From Brachypterus glaber (lineage: Eukaryota > Arthropoda > Insecta > Coleoptera > Kateretidae): a DNA stretch of 64,000 nt. Position numbers and translations under genes: made by a program. Of this stretch, positions 11,412 to 22,627 are shown one piece after another (within the stretch, counting starts at the first letter, position 1; each line of letters opens with the position of its first letter). The notes beneath the pieces are model-generated. The model made no database searches, had not been told where the DNA came from, and saw only the letters and a program-made list of their open reading frames with translations. The stretch spans positions 15,141,390-15,205,389 of the forward strand of contig OY294054.1 of the NCBI GenBank assembly GCA_958510825.1, written 5' to 3'.

Positions 11412-11937
11412 TAAAGGCGCCTTTTCACGGAGCAATTTGTACGCAAGTTTGGTGCTATGCCTTTTTGTTGCAAAAATGATTCAGTCACTGCGCATGCCTT
11501 CGGGCAAATTTAATGCTATTTTCGAGCCATCAAATTATTAGGACAAGTTCTATTTTTCGACGATTTTCATGCAAGATTTATAGTTATTTTCGCGGTACCA
11601 ACCTGGAAAAAAGTTACTAAATCGATTTTTTTTCACTAATATCGTAGCAACTGGACATGTTAATTATTATTATTATTAATAATAGGTCGGTCTGTCTAAC
11701 TAAAAAGCTTCCTTAAAAAAGCAAATGCTAGGTTATGTTTTTGTCAAAAAATGCAGTGACAAGTCAAAATTGTCTGGTTGGCAGCATTGTTTAATTTGCA
11801 ATATATAGCGTCAAACTTGCGTACAACTTGCTCCGTGAAAAGGCAAATTAATATGTAATTGTCCTCATGCTATATCTGGCAGCAAACTTGCATAGCACAA
11901 AACTTGTGTATAAATTGCTCCGTGAAAAGGAGCCTTA
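11412..11937. mobile_element. MITE-like element of about 525 bp, copy 1
   Basis: The terminal inverted repeats have the form AAAGG(C/A)GCCTTTTCACGGAG and CTCCGTGAAAAGGAGCCTT. Inside are repeated CAAGTTTGATGCTATGC-type blocks in both orientations. The copy at 16142-16665 matches along its length, including GGTACCAACCTGGAAAAAA and an ATTATTATTATTAATAATAGG-like patch. No transposase is present. Confidence 0.85.
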
Positions 11938-12295
11938 ATACATATAAATTATACAGGATATATTTGCAACACAAGACTTTAACAGTGGCCATATTTAAAA
12001 GTTTATAAACATTTTAAGAGGTGACACTACTGGCAGGTGAACTATCAGTTGCCGCAACTATACATATGAGTAATAATTACAATAATAATAAAAATAATAG
12101 TTTATTTGTTCTTAAGAGAATAAAAATTCTGTGAACACCTCAATGTATATTATATAAAAAATATAAAATATTATAAATTACATGATAAATACAATCAAAA
12201 TACAATAACAGTAAAGTCTTAATATAGTGAACATATCATATAATGAACTATCCACTGCATTGAACACAAAAATATTAACTAGTACTAGTAGGGGT
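11938..12295. other. No recognised feature
   Basis: AT-rich spacer with AATAATAAT-type simple sequence near 12070-12100. Confidence 0.55.
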
Positions 12296-12829
12296 GACCG
12301 GGGCTAATTGTCTCACTTTTCATTCAAAGTCAGTTTTTCCCTTTATTTTTGTTTTTTTTTAATTTACCAAATGGTAATTTTAGCTGCATGTTTCAGTAAT
12401 ATTAGTTAAAGAAAATACATGGAAAAATTTATAGGGTACTAGAGTTAAGATTTTTTTTTGTGTAGTCTCGACAAATACGACAACGTGCCCCATTACGGCA
12501 CTTGAAGTATATTTTTTGAAGAAATATAAAGGCATTTATAAAAATTATAAATAACTAATAAGACATGTGACTTCCCAAAAGCAGATTGTTATCTAACTTT
12601 TCATACTTATAACAAAATTGTCAACTTTATAATTGAATAATATTTTTTCGATTTTTTTTTTTTTAATTTAATTTCATTTAATAAATGATTTTATTTGCTA
12701 TCCTACAAAGTTTCACTTTTTAACAGTTTTGAATAAAAAACAATTCGAAAAAGGAAAGGTTATACCATGAACATATCTCCAAATCATGCGACAACTAACC
12801 CCAAACCAAATGCGACAACTAGCCCCAGT
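12296..12829. repeat. Candidate foldback with CCGGGGCTAATTGTCTCA ends
   Basis: The left end has ACCGGGGCTAATTGTCTCAC. The right end has GCGACAACTAGCCCCAGT, the imperfect reverse complement, preceded by an extra copy GCGACAACTAACCCCA. Internal sequence is A/T-rich with CGACAACGTGCCCCATTACG near 12478. The arms are short and imperfect, so the assignment is tentative. Confidence 0.5.
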
Positions 12830-13396
12830 GGTAAATTTTACGTTATGCATAACATTGATACATGTATCAATTATTTACTAATTAACGAATAAACACTCCT
12901 AAATGACAATATCAACAAATAATACACACCTTAAACTATTAATATCGAATTATTTTCTTATCTTAATATTCTAAATCACTCACAATAAGAAAAAATATTT
13001 AACACAAAAAAAAATACTGGACGCTTTAATTTTGACATTTTTTGGATTATCTTGCTGCCATTTTAACTACCAGTCATTACGCTGGGTTAAAATTATGAGG
13101 TTCTATGTTATATGGAAACCCTATATAATATGTAGAATTGCGGCGAATAACGAAAAAATTACCTAAAATCGCGAAAACCTTTGGGGACTCGACTATATTC
13201 GTCCTAAATTTTTGAATGACATTAACAGATCCCATTCATAAAATATTAACCTTAATTTCATCGCACAGGAATATTAAACCTTGCACGAGTTAAAACAGTT
13301 CGTGAATTAACAAAAAAATATTTTTGAAAAACTTATTTTTGTTAAATGGTATAATTGTAGATAAAATGTTGTATATTACACGTGTTAATGATTGTA
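12830..13396. other. No recognised feature
   Basis: AT-rich DNA without a gene or repeat I can support. Confidence 0.55.
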
Positions 13397-13549
13397 TATG
13401 GGAACGTTCAAGTATTACGTAACGCTTCTAGGGGGGGGTTATTTTGGAGTGTTATGCCCATGTTAATGGTATAGGAAAATAGCGTTACAGGGGGGTGGGG
13501 GTCCAAAATGATCAAAATTTGCGTTACGTAATACTTGAACGTTCCCTAT
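13397..13549. mobile_element. MITE, GGGAACGTTC family, copy 1
   Basis: The element body is 13400-13546 (147 bp). Its ends GGGAACGTTCAAGTATTACG and CGTAATACTTGAACGTTCCC are near-perfect inverted repeats, flanked by TAT on both sides (13397-13399, 13547-13549). The loop contains runs of G. A second full copy is at 53077-53217 and an end fragment at 57162-57212. Confidence 0.88.
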
Positions 13550-14398
13550 GTGTCAATTAAATTGCCAACTAATACAGATTATAGAATTACAGGTAGGGGA
13601 TTCCATTTACTGCGATCTGAGTGTTTAGCAGGCAGTAATATGAACAATTATTTCGTAATAATTGATGCATATTGTCAATATGATATTGAGATCTTCGAGT
13701 TGATGCAATTTCCTATACGAAGGGTCCAATACCAATGTTAATCTATTTGATATATATCAGTGCCGTAGCTTGGGAATAAAAATTGAAGGGCGTAGATATG
13801 AGGGAGTAAATTATTTTTTCTTACGATCCCCTTTGAAAATGACATTTAGCACACTCTTTTGTTCTTTAGAAAACGCCTCATATCACACTAGTTTGATATT
13901 TTTATATCACCCTAGTTTGATATTTATGTATATAGGTTTGCCTAATTTTATATAGATATTTACGTTGTAAATTCTACGAATTTTACTAACCTCGTTCTGT
14001 ATGCCATTTTTCACCTTTCACGACAACTTTTTTTGATATTTTTTATGTTTTCAATCCAATTATTTCTGTTTTTGTCAAAAATAAAAACTATATATATTGC
14101 CCTAAACTTTTTTATGTATACATTTTTTGGCTTTTTTGTAATAAATATAGATTCCTTCAGTAAAAATACATAAAAAATGTCATATAGTATAACACTGTAG
14201 GAGCAACCGTTTAAAAAAAATGCATTTAACAGGAAGTAACATTTTGTGCCACTAAAAATGTTACTTTTTAAAAGGTTATAGGTCCTTAAATATTAAATTT
14301 AAGTGTTTTAGTGAAGAATACTTGTTTGCTTAGTTTTAAATGAAAAATCGCCCTGCGGCATTAAAATTTTATTGGTGTTTTTTTTTGTTTCCCATCTT
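13550..14398. other. No recognised feature
   Basis: Mixed AT-rich DNA. A direct repeat ATATCACACTAGTTTGATAT / ATATCACCCTAGTTTGATAT lies at about 13880-13925. Short open frames here have no signature. Confidence 0.5.
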
Positions 14399-14478
14399 CG
14401 AAGGGCCGCAGCTCCCTTAGGGCTTTTTCCGGACCAACCTTTATAGGAACTTATTTCATATTTTTTAACGTAGAATCA
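14399..14478 (-). repeat. Dispersed repeat, copy 2
   Basis: Reverse-orientation match of 647-726, with GGACCAACCTTTATAGGAAC and AGCTCCCTTAGGGC. Boundaries were not resolved. Confidence 0.65.
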
Positions 14479-16141
14479 CCTCTTAAATTTCTTGAACTAA
14501 TTTCTGAATAACCCTGTATAAAAATAATTATTCTTAGGTTAAAGTTTTATTTAGTTCAGTTTAACTTTCCAGCTTTTCCTAAAACTTTTATTATGCTAAA
14601 TAATCATAAATAGTCACTTCTTTGCCTGAACAAATGATTTTAAGCTTTAAATAAGCTTTTATGAGGGTTCTTATCTAATTGTTTACGCTTTCATAAACTT
14701 TTGAAAATCGTCACTGGCATTATCTTGGTCTTTTATAAGAACGAATATATTTTATGCCAAAATCTTCTTTATCAGGGTCGGCGAAAGGCCCAGGCAACCG
14801 GCAAGCTCCTGGTCGCGCTGACGAGGGTGGCGCCAAATTAGCACTTATTTGGGTCGGTTTTTGAAGTAGGGTCCGCCAAATCAGGGTTTCGGTGGTCAAC
14901 ATTGTTGTTACCTGAGTCTGATAACCTGACATTGTTTTCACTGACATCCAATATCAAATATAAAAAATAAATTTTTGGATTTCCGCCCCCAGGACCGTTT
15001 CCTGGATCCGCCCCTGCTTACTTTGAATACTTATTTACCCCTCGCTAATGCAAGACTTTCTCTGGGGAAAGTAATTATTTATTTTCTTTTTATTTTGTAT
15101 GTGCATATTTCGATTCTGGGTCAAGCTTGGTTGTAATTTAGTATATTCTTGCTAAACATAAAAGCTATTTGGCATATTAAAGCATTTATAAAGCTAAATA
15201 TATTCAATATTGAAGATTATCATATAATTAAAAAAATTAAATTTAATATATTTTTTAAAAATGATAATATTATAAAACGTGAGTGTCGTATATTTTATGC
15301 TTCAATAAATTTTAATGTGATGAATTTAAAAAAGCTATGTTAAGGTTCAATGCTATTCATGTTGTAGTATATTCTTCGGCAACGGCGGAATAATAACACT
15401 GCTGGAATTTGAAACTTTTTTAGTATTTAGTATTTATTTATAGTGAAACAGGGACCTTCATACGAGGGTATTTTATACCTTACACTGTTAAATATTACAA
15501 TTATTATAAATTTCACCCGATTGACTGGAGATTGGCCATTTCTGATAATTTCAGGTGTCCTGAGTCCAATGGTAACGACGGTTTTATTCCATCACGTCTA
15601 GTTTTTGAGATATCAATTTGGTACTTTGCTTGTTAGAACCCCTAAAACGACACATTGAAAACTTCATTCATTTTAAAAGTCTCAGTCGGATTTTATGCTA
15701 CGCATTTCATTATATTAAAAAAAATTATTTTTTTTTAATATATTTTTTTAGAAAACGAAAAAAATTTTGAAAAGAAAATTTTTTCAAGAAAAAAATTTCA
15801 AAAAGAATATTCCAGAAAAAAATTTAAAAAAAAATCGTTTGAATGTTGCAATAGTTATACTCGAAAAACGGCGTTGTCACTATGAACGTTAAAAAACTAA
15901 GCCTGTTTTACGTCAAACATCACACATTTAAATTTTTTAAAAAAAAATTCTTTATAATTTTCAGCTATAGAAATGCGAAGAGTTTAAAAAAGCTGCTACT
16001 GTAAAAAAAAATATTTTATGGAAACAAATTCAAACTTAATACGACCATTATTATTCAATATGTAAAATTAAAATTTTTGCATAATTTTTTCTCTCCCTAT
16101 ATTATCAGCTTAATTTAGCATCAATTTAAAAAATATGCCAT
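14479..16141. other. No gene; one GC-richer patch
   Basis: The interval 14760-15017 is clearly less AT-rich than its surroundings and ends in CCTGGATCCGCCCCTG. Read on the minus strand, this gives a CAGGGGCGGATCC start like some hAT-type ends. No matching opposite end was found. The rest, especially 15680-16100, is low-complexity A/T. Confidence 0.4.
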
Positions 16142-16665
16142 TAAAGACCACTTTACACGGAGCAATTTGTGCGCAAGTTTGATGCTATGCAAGTTTGTTG
16201 CAAGAATGATTCAGTCACTGCGCATGCCTTCAGGCAAGTTTGAGGCCATTTTCGTGCCATCAAATTATTTAGAACATGTTCTATTTTTAGGCGATTTTCA
16301 CGCAAGTTTTATGGTTATTTTCGTGGTACCAACCTGGAAAAAAAGTTACCAAATCGATTTCATTTTACTAATATAGTAGCAACTGCATATTAATAATTAT
16401 TATTATTAATAATAGGTCGGTCTAACTAAAAAAACTACCTTAAAAAAGCAAATGCTAGGTTATGTTTTTGTCAACAAACGCAGAGACACGTCAAAATTGT
16501 CTGGTTGCCAGCACTGTTTACCTTGCAATATATAGCACCAAACTTGCGTACAACTTGCTCCGTGAAAAGGCAAATCAATGTCCAATTGTCCTCGTGCTAT
16601 ATCTGGCAGCAATCTTGCATAGCATCAAACTTGCGTACAAATTGCTCCGTGTAAAGTGGTCTTTA
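16142..16665. mobile_element. MITE-like element of about 525 bp, copy 2
   Basis: The ends AAAGACCACTTTACACGGAG and CTCCGTGTAAAGTGGTCTTT are inverted repeats better preserved than in the copy at 11412-11937. The interior matches that copy throughout. Two open frames run through it but are not conserved as protein and look incidental. Confidence 0.87.
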
Positions 16666-16800
16666 GAAGTTATAAATTATAACCTATATTAAATATTCCA
16701 TCAAAAAGGACCTGATGGTTAAAAATCAAAGCAATTTAAAATACTGCTGCCTACAAAAGAATACTTTTGGCAACAGGCCTACAGTTAATATAGTTCATAT

Positions 16801-16985
16801 ACAGTGAGTATCAAAAGTACGCCCCCCTTCCATCTACATCTAAATTTTGAACGGTTCAAGTAATCAACTTAAAATTTGAAACACATAAATAACATAACCC
16901 GAATTGTTTTTTGGCATATATTTGATATTTTTTAGGGGACAAAATGGGGGCGAGGGGCAAGGCGGATTTGATTTAAATAAAAAAA
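16801..16985 (+). repeat. Dispersed repeat related to 36841-37031
   Basis: It shares the AAAAGT.ACCCCCC start, the TTGAACG(G/A)GTT block, GGCATATATTTGATA and the G-rich end with 36841-37031. It lies about 10 bp before a copy of the TTTACACTACGATATTTCAA element, the same arrangement seen at 36841-37256. Confidence 0.65.
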
Positions 16986-16995
16986 TCGTGTGATA

Positions 16996-17194
16996 TAGTC
17001 GTATTAATGGTGCAGGTCACTTGCAAAACAACTTTACACTACGATATTTCAATAACTCTTTGACACAGAGACCTAAACTTTGAACCAACATTTTTAACAG
17101 AAAACTTTTGGTCAAAACTTCAAGTCTCTATGTCAAATCGTTCTTTAAATATCGTAGTGTTAAGTTGTTCTGCATCCTACCTGCACCATTAATA
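16996..17194. mobile_element. MITE, TTTACACTACGATATTT family, copy 1
   Basis: The arms contain CAACTTTACACTACGATATT and the reverse AATATCGTAGTGTTAAGTTG, each next to a TTGACACAGAGAC/GTCTCTATGTCAA block. The ends are ATTAATGGTGCAGGT and ACCTGCACCATTAAT. Related copies lie at 20593-20806 and 37041-37256. Confidence 0.85.
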
Positions 17195-17539
17195 GAACTT
17201 TGTATCTCAATCATTAAAAAAATACAAAAGAAATTATTTTCACATAGTTCATTACTGACAAAGGTAATAAAAGGTATTTTTAACTTCTAAACCTTTTTGG
17301 ACAAGAAAAATTACTGTAGATCATCTACAGTAGATGTATGTTTTTCTATTGAAAAGGCATTATAGTAAAAAAAATTATCCCTATTAATTTTAAGAGAGAT
17401 TTTGTACTTGCGGTAGAAATGGCGTTGGTTAAAATTGTTCGTTATCTTTTTTGTAAAAGTAAAAGTCAAATGTCAAGTCAAATTATCCAATCCGGATCCG
17501 ATTCCTTTGGGTGCTCCAAAAGCTTTGGCAATGAGATAC
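17195..17539. other. No recognised feature
   Basis: AT-rich spacer with a small palindrome (CTGTAGATCATCTACAG) near 17314. Nothing else is supported. Confidence 0.55.
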
Positions 17540-17845
17540 CAACAAAAATCTATTTTTAATTTGCCAAGTCATGTATATTACAATTGTTACATTTTATAGT
17601 TACACAATAATTCTGGGACCAAACGGTAAGAACAGTTTAAAAAGTGTCTTTGACATATGTGATACTTAATTTTTTGAAGAAATGAGAATTTATGAAATGA
17701 TATTTTCATTAAATGAAAATTCTTTAGACTTTTTAGTGTTGACATATGTCAAATAAACTTTTTAAAGCCTTTTTTTACCCCTTGGCCTACTGAATAATTG
17801 TGTAAAACTGTGAAAATAGACTAATTTAAATGTAATAAATGTAAT
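17540..17845. repeat. Imperfect foldback
   Basis: The left arm has TTACACAATAATTCTGGGACC and TTTAAAAAGTGTCTTTGACATATG. The right arm has CATATGTCAAATAAACTTTTTAAA and AATAATTGTGTAAAACTGTG in reverse order. Arms are about 110-140 bp and moderately diverged. The pairing may extend further out, since AAAATAGACTAATTTAAATG recurs downstream near 17945. Confidence 0.6.
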
Positions 17846-18417
17846 GTGTTTGACTCGGTTAGTTAAAAATATATTTTTCGGTGACCCCATTTCAACACCT
17901 TTTCGGAGCTTCTAGCACTTAAATGAACCCGATCCAGGACCTGAAAATAGCCTAATTTTAATGTACTGTAGGACATATGTAAAATACAGCTGGGAGAAAC
18001 TAATGAAATATAAATGGTCACCAGCTCTTAGACTAAAACAAGGCATTTATTGACAGGAGTACACTATTTATCTAGAAAGTCAGTGAATTGTTGCTTATCC
18101 CATTTTCCCATTCTACTTTAAGTATGCTCGATTCATCAAAATTATTTTGACAAGACTAAAATCGATAGCGAAGGCAGCAATTGTTTTTCAAGTGTTTAAA
18201 GCTTTTCAAGATAACACAAGTTTACAAACTTTTTAACCCCGTAACATTTTTTTAGGCCTGTAGCCAGTTATTAAATGGGGCTGGAGAAAGGAGGATGACA
18301 GGAAACGGCGATTTTTGGCCTCTCGCGAAATTTTTCTGGCCCTTATAAAATCATTTTTTCAGAAGACAGAAAATAACCATAATTATTTCCAGAAGTGAAC
18401 ATTGTTAAAATACACAG

Positions 18418-18662
18418 TGAACATAGAAAAAACGGATTCCTTGAACCAAGGACACGTGTCTTTGGATATGTTCAAAGCCATATTCTCTTGTTTCAAGGCT
18501 GGCATTTTCTTCAATGTCCTTGAATAAAGAGCGCGGATTTTTTTTCCAAAACCCGTGCTCTTCATTCAAGGACATTGACTTTGGTTCAAGAAAATGCCAG
18601 TCTTGAAACATATACAAAGACACGTGTCCTTGGTTCAAGGAATCCGTTTTTTCTATGAACTT
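18418..18662. repeat. Long palindrome
   Basis: Arms of about 110 bp pair around position 18540. ACGGATTCCTTGAACCAAGG and GACACGTGTC on the left mirror CCTTGGTTCAAGGAATCCGT on the right. GGCATTTTCTT and AAGAAAATGCC form the inner pair. Two overlapping minus-strand frames here are only a consequence of the palindrome. Confidence 0.85.
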
Positions 18663-18999
18663 GGAAAACCAAAAGTCAGTCAAAAATTTGCATTGCATAC
18701 GACTATTTTTGGTACCGCTAATTAAGAATATGATAATAAAAATTGTGAAAAACCAAATCATTAGAATGGACATTTTTTTTGCTTTCTTCCGTTGTTGATA
18801 AAATTTGGCATGCAGGTTTCTTGTGATGACTTATGTGAGTATCCATACCCAACAAAATTGAAAATAGCGTAGGAAATATGGCAAAAGAAATGTATTAAAC
18901 AAACGGAGGTGCCAAAACACCCGACAAAAAAATAAAACTATTTTTTTTAATTCATTTAATTAATTAATATAAAAATATTTATGTACCCTATATTTTTCA
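18663..18999. other. No recognised feature
   Basis: AT-rich spacer. Confidence 0.5.
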
Positions 19000-19437
19000 A
19001 GTTGATACGACAAATTTTTAGAAAAAAAACAAGATCCATATTGTTTTTGAAAGTAATCCCCCTGAAAAAAAAAGTTATGGGGGTTAAACTTTTAAAAAAA
19101 TCGAGAAGGCTGAAAGAAAATTCCGATTAACGTAACTTCCTCAGGAAAAAATACTTTTATTATAAGGATCAATTCTACTAATTTTAAAAGTAATTCTCCC
19201 AAAAACAAAAAAGTTATGGTGGGTTAAACTTTTAAAAAATCGAAAAGGCTGAAAGAAAATCCCGATTAGTGTAACTTTCTTAGGAAAAATTACTTTTATT
19301 AATATTAATTCTACCAAAAAATAAAATGTTTTTAATTTTTTTTATTTATTTATTTTTTTTTTTTGAAAATACAATATACCATTTACTGTGAATAGTATAT
19401 AATGGAATGCGTAGCACTACATATCTTCAAGGTTTGT
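19000..19437 (-). repeat. GACGGACGG/AACAAGCC dispersed family, copy 1
   Basis: On the minus strand this begins with a diverged AACAAGCCGTGAAGATAT end (19437) and ATTCCATTATATACTATTCAC. It continues through two tandem units of about 139 bp containing AAAGTTACGTTAATCGGAAT and TAACCCCCATAACTTTTTT, with starts near 19074 and 19213. The distal GACATCAGACGGACGG part is missing. Confidence 0.75.
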
Positions 19438-20184
19438 TTTCATTTAGATCACTAAAATGTTTATGAAAAAGCCTCCCCTTTAAATCTTTATAGGCTTTTT
19501 AGTAAAAAAAAATCATTAATAATAAAAAAAGATACATTTTTTAACATTATAGATGCACAAAGCACATTGTGCATTATCTCCAAAAAATATTTTTTGTCAG
19601 TATTTCATGTCAAGTTACTTAATAGTACATTATTCAATGAGTGTATAATATTTGATATTAATCAATACACGAGTAGAATACTATACTTTATCCACGGCGG
19701 TTTTGAAGTTTAAACGGTTTATTTTTACAGACCCGTGATTAATAGGCCTATTAATCACGGCCGTGGATAAAACGTTTTTACATAATTTACGGGGGGAAAG
19801 AAAAAATATATAGCTTTGTAAACTAGTGTAATTTATCCTTATAATAAAGATTGCTCTTTGACTAAAATATTTATTTTCATTCTTCCAATACATTAAAACA
19901 CTATAAATCATATTAAAGACGTTTAATTTAAAGGTTTTATATTTTTTAAGTAAAACTTTCGTCTGAGGGGTAAAATCTACATAGTGGGAACAATGGCAGG
20001 TCAAAACAGAGAACTATTTACGTTTCCTTCTAACCCCACACTTAAAAAAATATATTGGTAAACTTTCCATACGTGTATTAAAAGTAATTAACCTATATGG
20101 TATTTTTTCAATATCGCGGTATAGAAAAAACTCATTATTTTTTTATTAAAAAGTATGAAAATTTTACTATACTGACGATATTTG
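19438..20184. other. AT-rich DNA with one perfect palindrome
   Basis: The segment 19733-19760 is a perfect 28-bp palindrome centred on GGCC (half-site CCGTGATTAATAGG). It is enclosed by TTTATCCACGGC at 19687 and GCCGTGGATAAA at 19760. No gene was found. Confidence 0.6.
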
Positions 20185-20300
20185 TACTTATGGAGGGCTT
20201 CATAACGTAGATGCCATTTTTTTTTCATTTTGATCTATCAAAATCTCAAAAAAAAAAAAAATGGCCTATACGCACCTATGTTATGAAGCTCTCGATATGT
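20185..20300. repeat. Small foldback, GGGCTTCATAAC family
   Basis: GAGGGCTTCATAACGTAGATG on the left mirrors TATGTTATGAAGCTCTC on the right. The inner arms are TTTTGATCTATCAAAATCTC-like with A- and T-runs. Related sequence ends at 53735 (GTTATGAAGCCCTCG). Confidence 0.65.
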
Positions 20301-20592
20301 GTGAAAAAACATTTTACTGTGTTATTGATAAAAAAGTATTTAAATTATAAGAATAAAGGTGCTAGTAGTAAAAAAATAGTATTTAAACCACGGTAGAGAA
20401 AACTGTAACAGCCTCGCACTCTATAAAAAGTGTCTTCTCTTCCTTAGTAGGTACATAATTATTATTTTCTGGAGTTATAAAGCAATTAATCATGCATGGA
20501 AAAGTTACTCAGTCGCCGCTGCACGTTTGTGCTTAACTTTTCCATGCGTCCGCAATTGCTCATTTACAAATCTTGCTATGTAATATACATAC

Positions 20593-20806
20593 TATAGTCA
20601 TATTAAAGTTATAAGCGACTTGCAAAAAAAACTTTACACAACGATATTTCAAGAACGCTTTGACACAGAGACTTAAAATTTGGAATAAAGATTTTTTAAG
20701 TAGTAAAAAATGATTGTTTCTTATTTAAAGTCTCTATGTCAAAGCGTTCTTAAAATATCATAGTGTAAAGTTGTTTTGCAATTCGCTTGCGGCATTAATA
20801 CGACTA
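20593..20806. mobile_element. MITE, TTTACACTACGATATTT family, copy 2
   Basis: It has AAGCGACTTGC, ACTTTACACAACGATATTTC and AACGCTTTGACACAGAGACTT on the left, all mirrored on the right, ending in CATTAATACGACTA. It matches 16996-17194 and 37041-37256. Confidence 0.85.
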
Positions 20807-21239
20807 CATTAAAAAGTTTGGACTTTTGTTGTGTGTTGTGTGTTAGTTGTGTTATTTTTTCAAATATTCTTTCTAGAATAAAAAATAAAAAAAATCATTT
20901 AAAAATCTATCGCAAGAAATTCAGTAAATTATCTTCAGCTATTTAAATAAAACAGATAGAAAAAAAATAGATAAATAATTTTGTAATCCTATTAAGTCCA
21001 GTTAAACCTATATATGTGGTTAAACTGGTCCATAACTTGCGTTTAACCTAAAATAAGTCCTTCAGATACATAATAAAAAATATTGTAAATACATTAAACT
21101 TTTGTTGTTAGGGGAACTTAGGGTTAAATGTTATTTATGTTTCTGTTTAGTTTTGTAAGGATCCTTATAAAGTTTACAATTTTTTTTGTTAAATCACTTG
21201 CTTTGGCTTGACTAGAAAGTCGCCGTTACGTTACTGTCA
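20807..21239. other. No recognised feature
   Basis: AT-rich DNA; GTTTAACC/GGTTAAAC-like words near 21000-21050 form weak inverted repeats. Confidence 0.5.
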
Positions 21240-21362
21240 AACCAAAGCACGTGTTTGCAAGTTGTGGGGTTATGTACATAAGTTGTGGGGTTAAATTTCA
21301 AAACTTGTGCACACAGGCATATAATTTGTGCAGTGCATAACAATGTGCACACGTGCTTTGGT
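21240..21362. repeat. Short inverted repeat, AACCAAAGCACGTG ends
   Basis: ACCAAAGCACGTGTTTGCA at the left and GCACACGTGCTTTGGT at the right frame 123 bp. The interior has two AGTTGTGGGGTTA copies and GTGCACACAGG/AATGTGCACAC. It could be a small MITE. Confidence 0.55.
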
Positions 21363-22479
21363 TCAGAGGTCTTTGCGAAAAAGTGTCTGATGTCACCCAC
21401 ACCGTCCGAAGTCACCCCACTTGACAGTATCAGTCCTAAGACTAGTTTGAGGCAGGTCTCCATTTGATCCTATCCCAATCAAACACAAACTTGGATATTA
21501 ATGGCTTTGTTTACACGAGACCTAACTACCGGAGATATTACAGCGCGACCTCGATAATCCGAACTAATTAAAATGTGTGATCCGGATTAGTAAATAATTC
21601 CGATTACTTTTGTATTGAAAAGTAAAAAATTTAATACAAACCAACTAGAAGTATATAAACAAAAAATTATGTAAAACAGAAGCAAACTTATTAAATTTTA
21701 TATTATTTTGTGAAGTGATTTGTAATTTTTATTTGCTTATTATAAAGTTTGCAAATTTGCCAGAGAGTACTAAAAATTCATTCATTCATAAGTTTATTAG
21801 TGAAATTTTAGCAGATTCTAATTTGGATTAATTTAGATGAACCATTTAACCCTATGGACCAATTAACTCCGACTTCCCCTACTCTTAATAAATCAATTAA
21901 CGGATAATTAATTCGTAAGATTTAATCTAATGGAATCTAATTTCAATTTATTATAAATTCAAGTTCAAGGCTAACTTAAACTATCAATATTAATAATCAT
22001 ATAATTTATTATACAACTTTATACACAGATACGGAGGAAGGTCTATAAATTTTCTTGTCTTTGTGGGAATAAAAGAAATAAACCGACAGAATGGATTAGA
22101 ATACTGCTGCCAACATATAAAACATTATAAAAAAATCGACGACAAAGATTTGGGCATTACGTAATAGAGGTGCGCGCCAAACGGCTGAATGATTTTTCGA
22201 TTTTTGAATTAAAGCGAAATGCTGACTTTTTTTTAGATTTTTTTTGTGTTCTGGGAAGGCAAAAATTCCCAATGCAAACTAAAGTATTTTTTCAACTCAA
22301 ACATGATTTTTCTACGAAAAGTTGATGTCTAAAAAGATTTTCAACAATGGATGATTTTATCAACTCACTGTAAAAAATAGGGGTAAAATTGCATAATTTA
22401 TTTGTATCTTAATTTTGAGCATCCACCGTAATTCCACCGCAATCCAACATACGTAAATATAGAGACTTTAAGAATATTA
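21363..22479. other. No recognised feature
   Basis: AT-rich intergenic-type DNA with no supported gene or repeat. Confidence 0.55.
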
Positions 22480-22627
22480 AGGGCATATCCACAGGCTCGC
22501 ATAACAACAAAGTACATAACAATGCGATCCGTGATTGGCTTGATGTGCCGCCATGTATCTTGTAAGAAAATCACGGAATCGCATTCTTATGTTTTATGTT
22601 CTTATGCACGCTTCTGGATAGGCCTTA
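22480..22627 (-). mobile_element. Foldback element, GCCGTGATTGGCTT family, copy 1
   Basis: The ends are AGGGCATATCCACAGGCTCG and AGCGTGCATAAGAACATAAA in complementary orientation, ending in ATAGGCCTTA. The core has CGTGATTGGCTTGATGTGCC and CATGTATCTTGTAAG. Other copies are at 33815-33985, 55274-55424 and 55425-55572. Short frames here reading through ATTGGCTTGATGTGCC are shared by copies but are palindrome artefacts. Confidence 0.85.

Noticed and set aside
13759..15017. One hAT-type element between CAGTGCCGTAGC and GGATCCGCCCCTG
   Set aside because: The two ends are not inverted copies of each other and no 8-bp duplication was seen.
18383..18773. Overlapping minus-strand frames of 60 and 122 residues
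   Set aside because: They cross a 245-bp palindrome, so the two frames mirror each other; no family motif.
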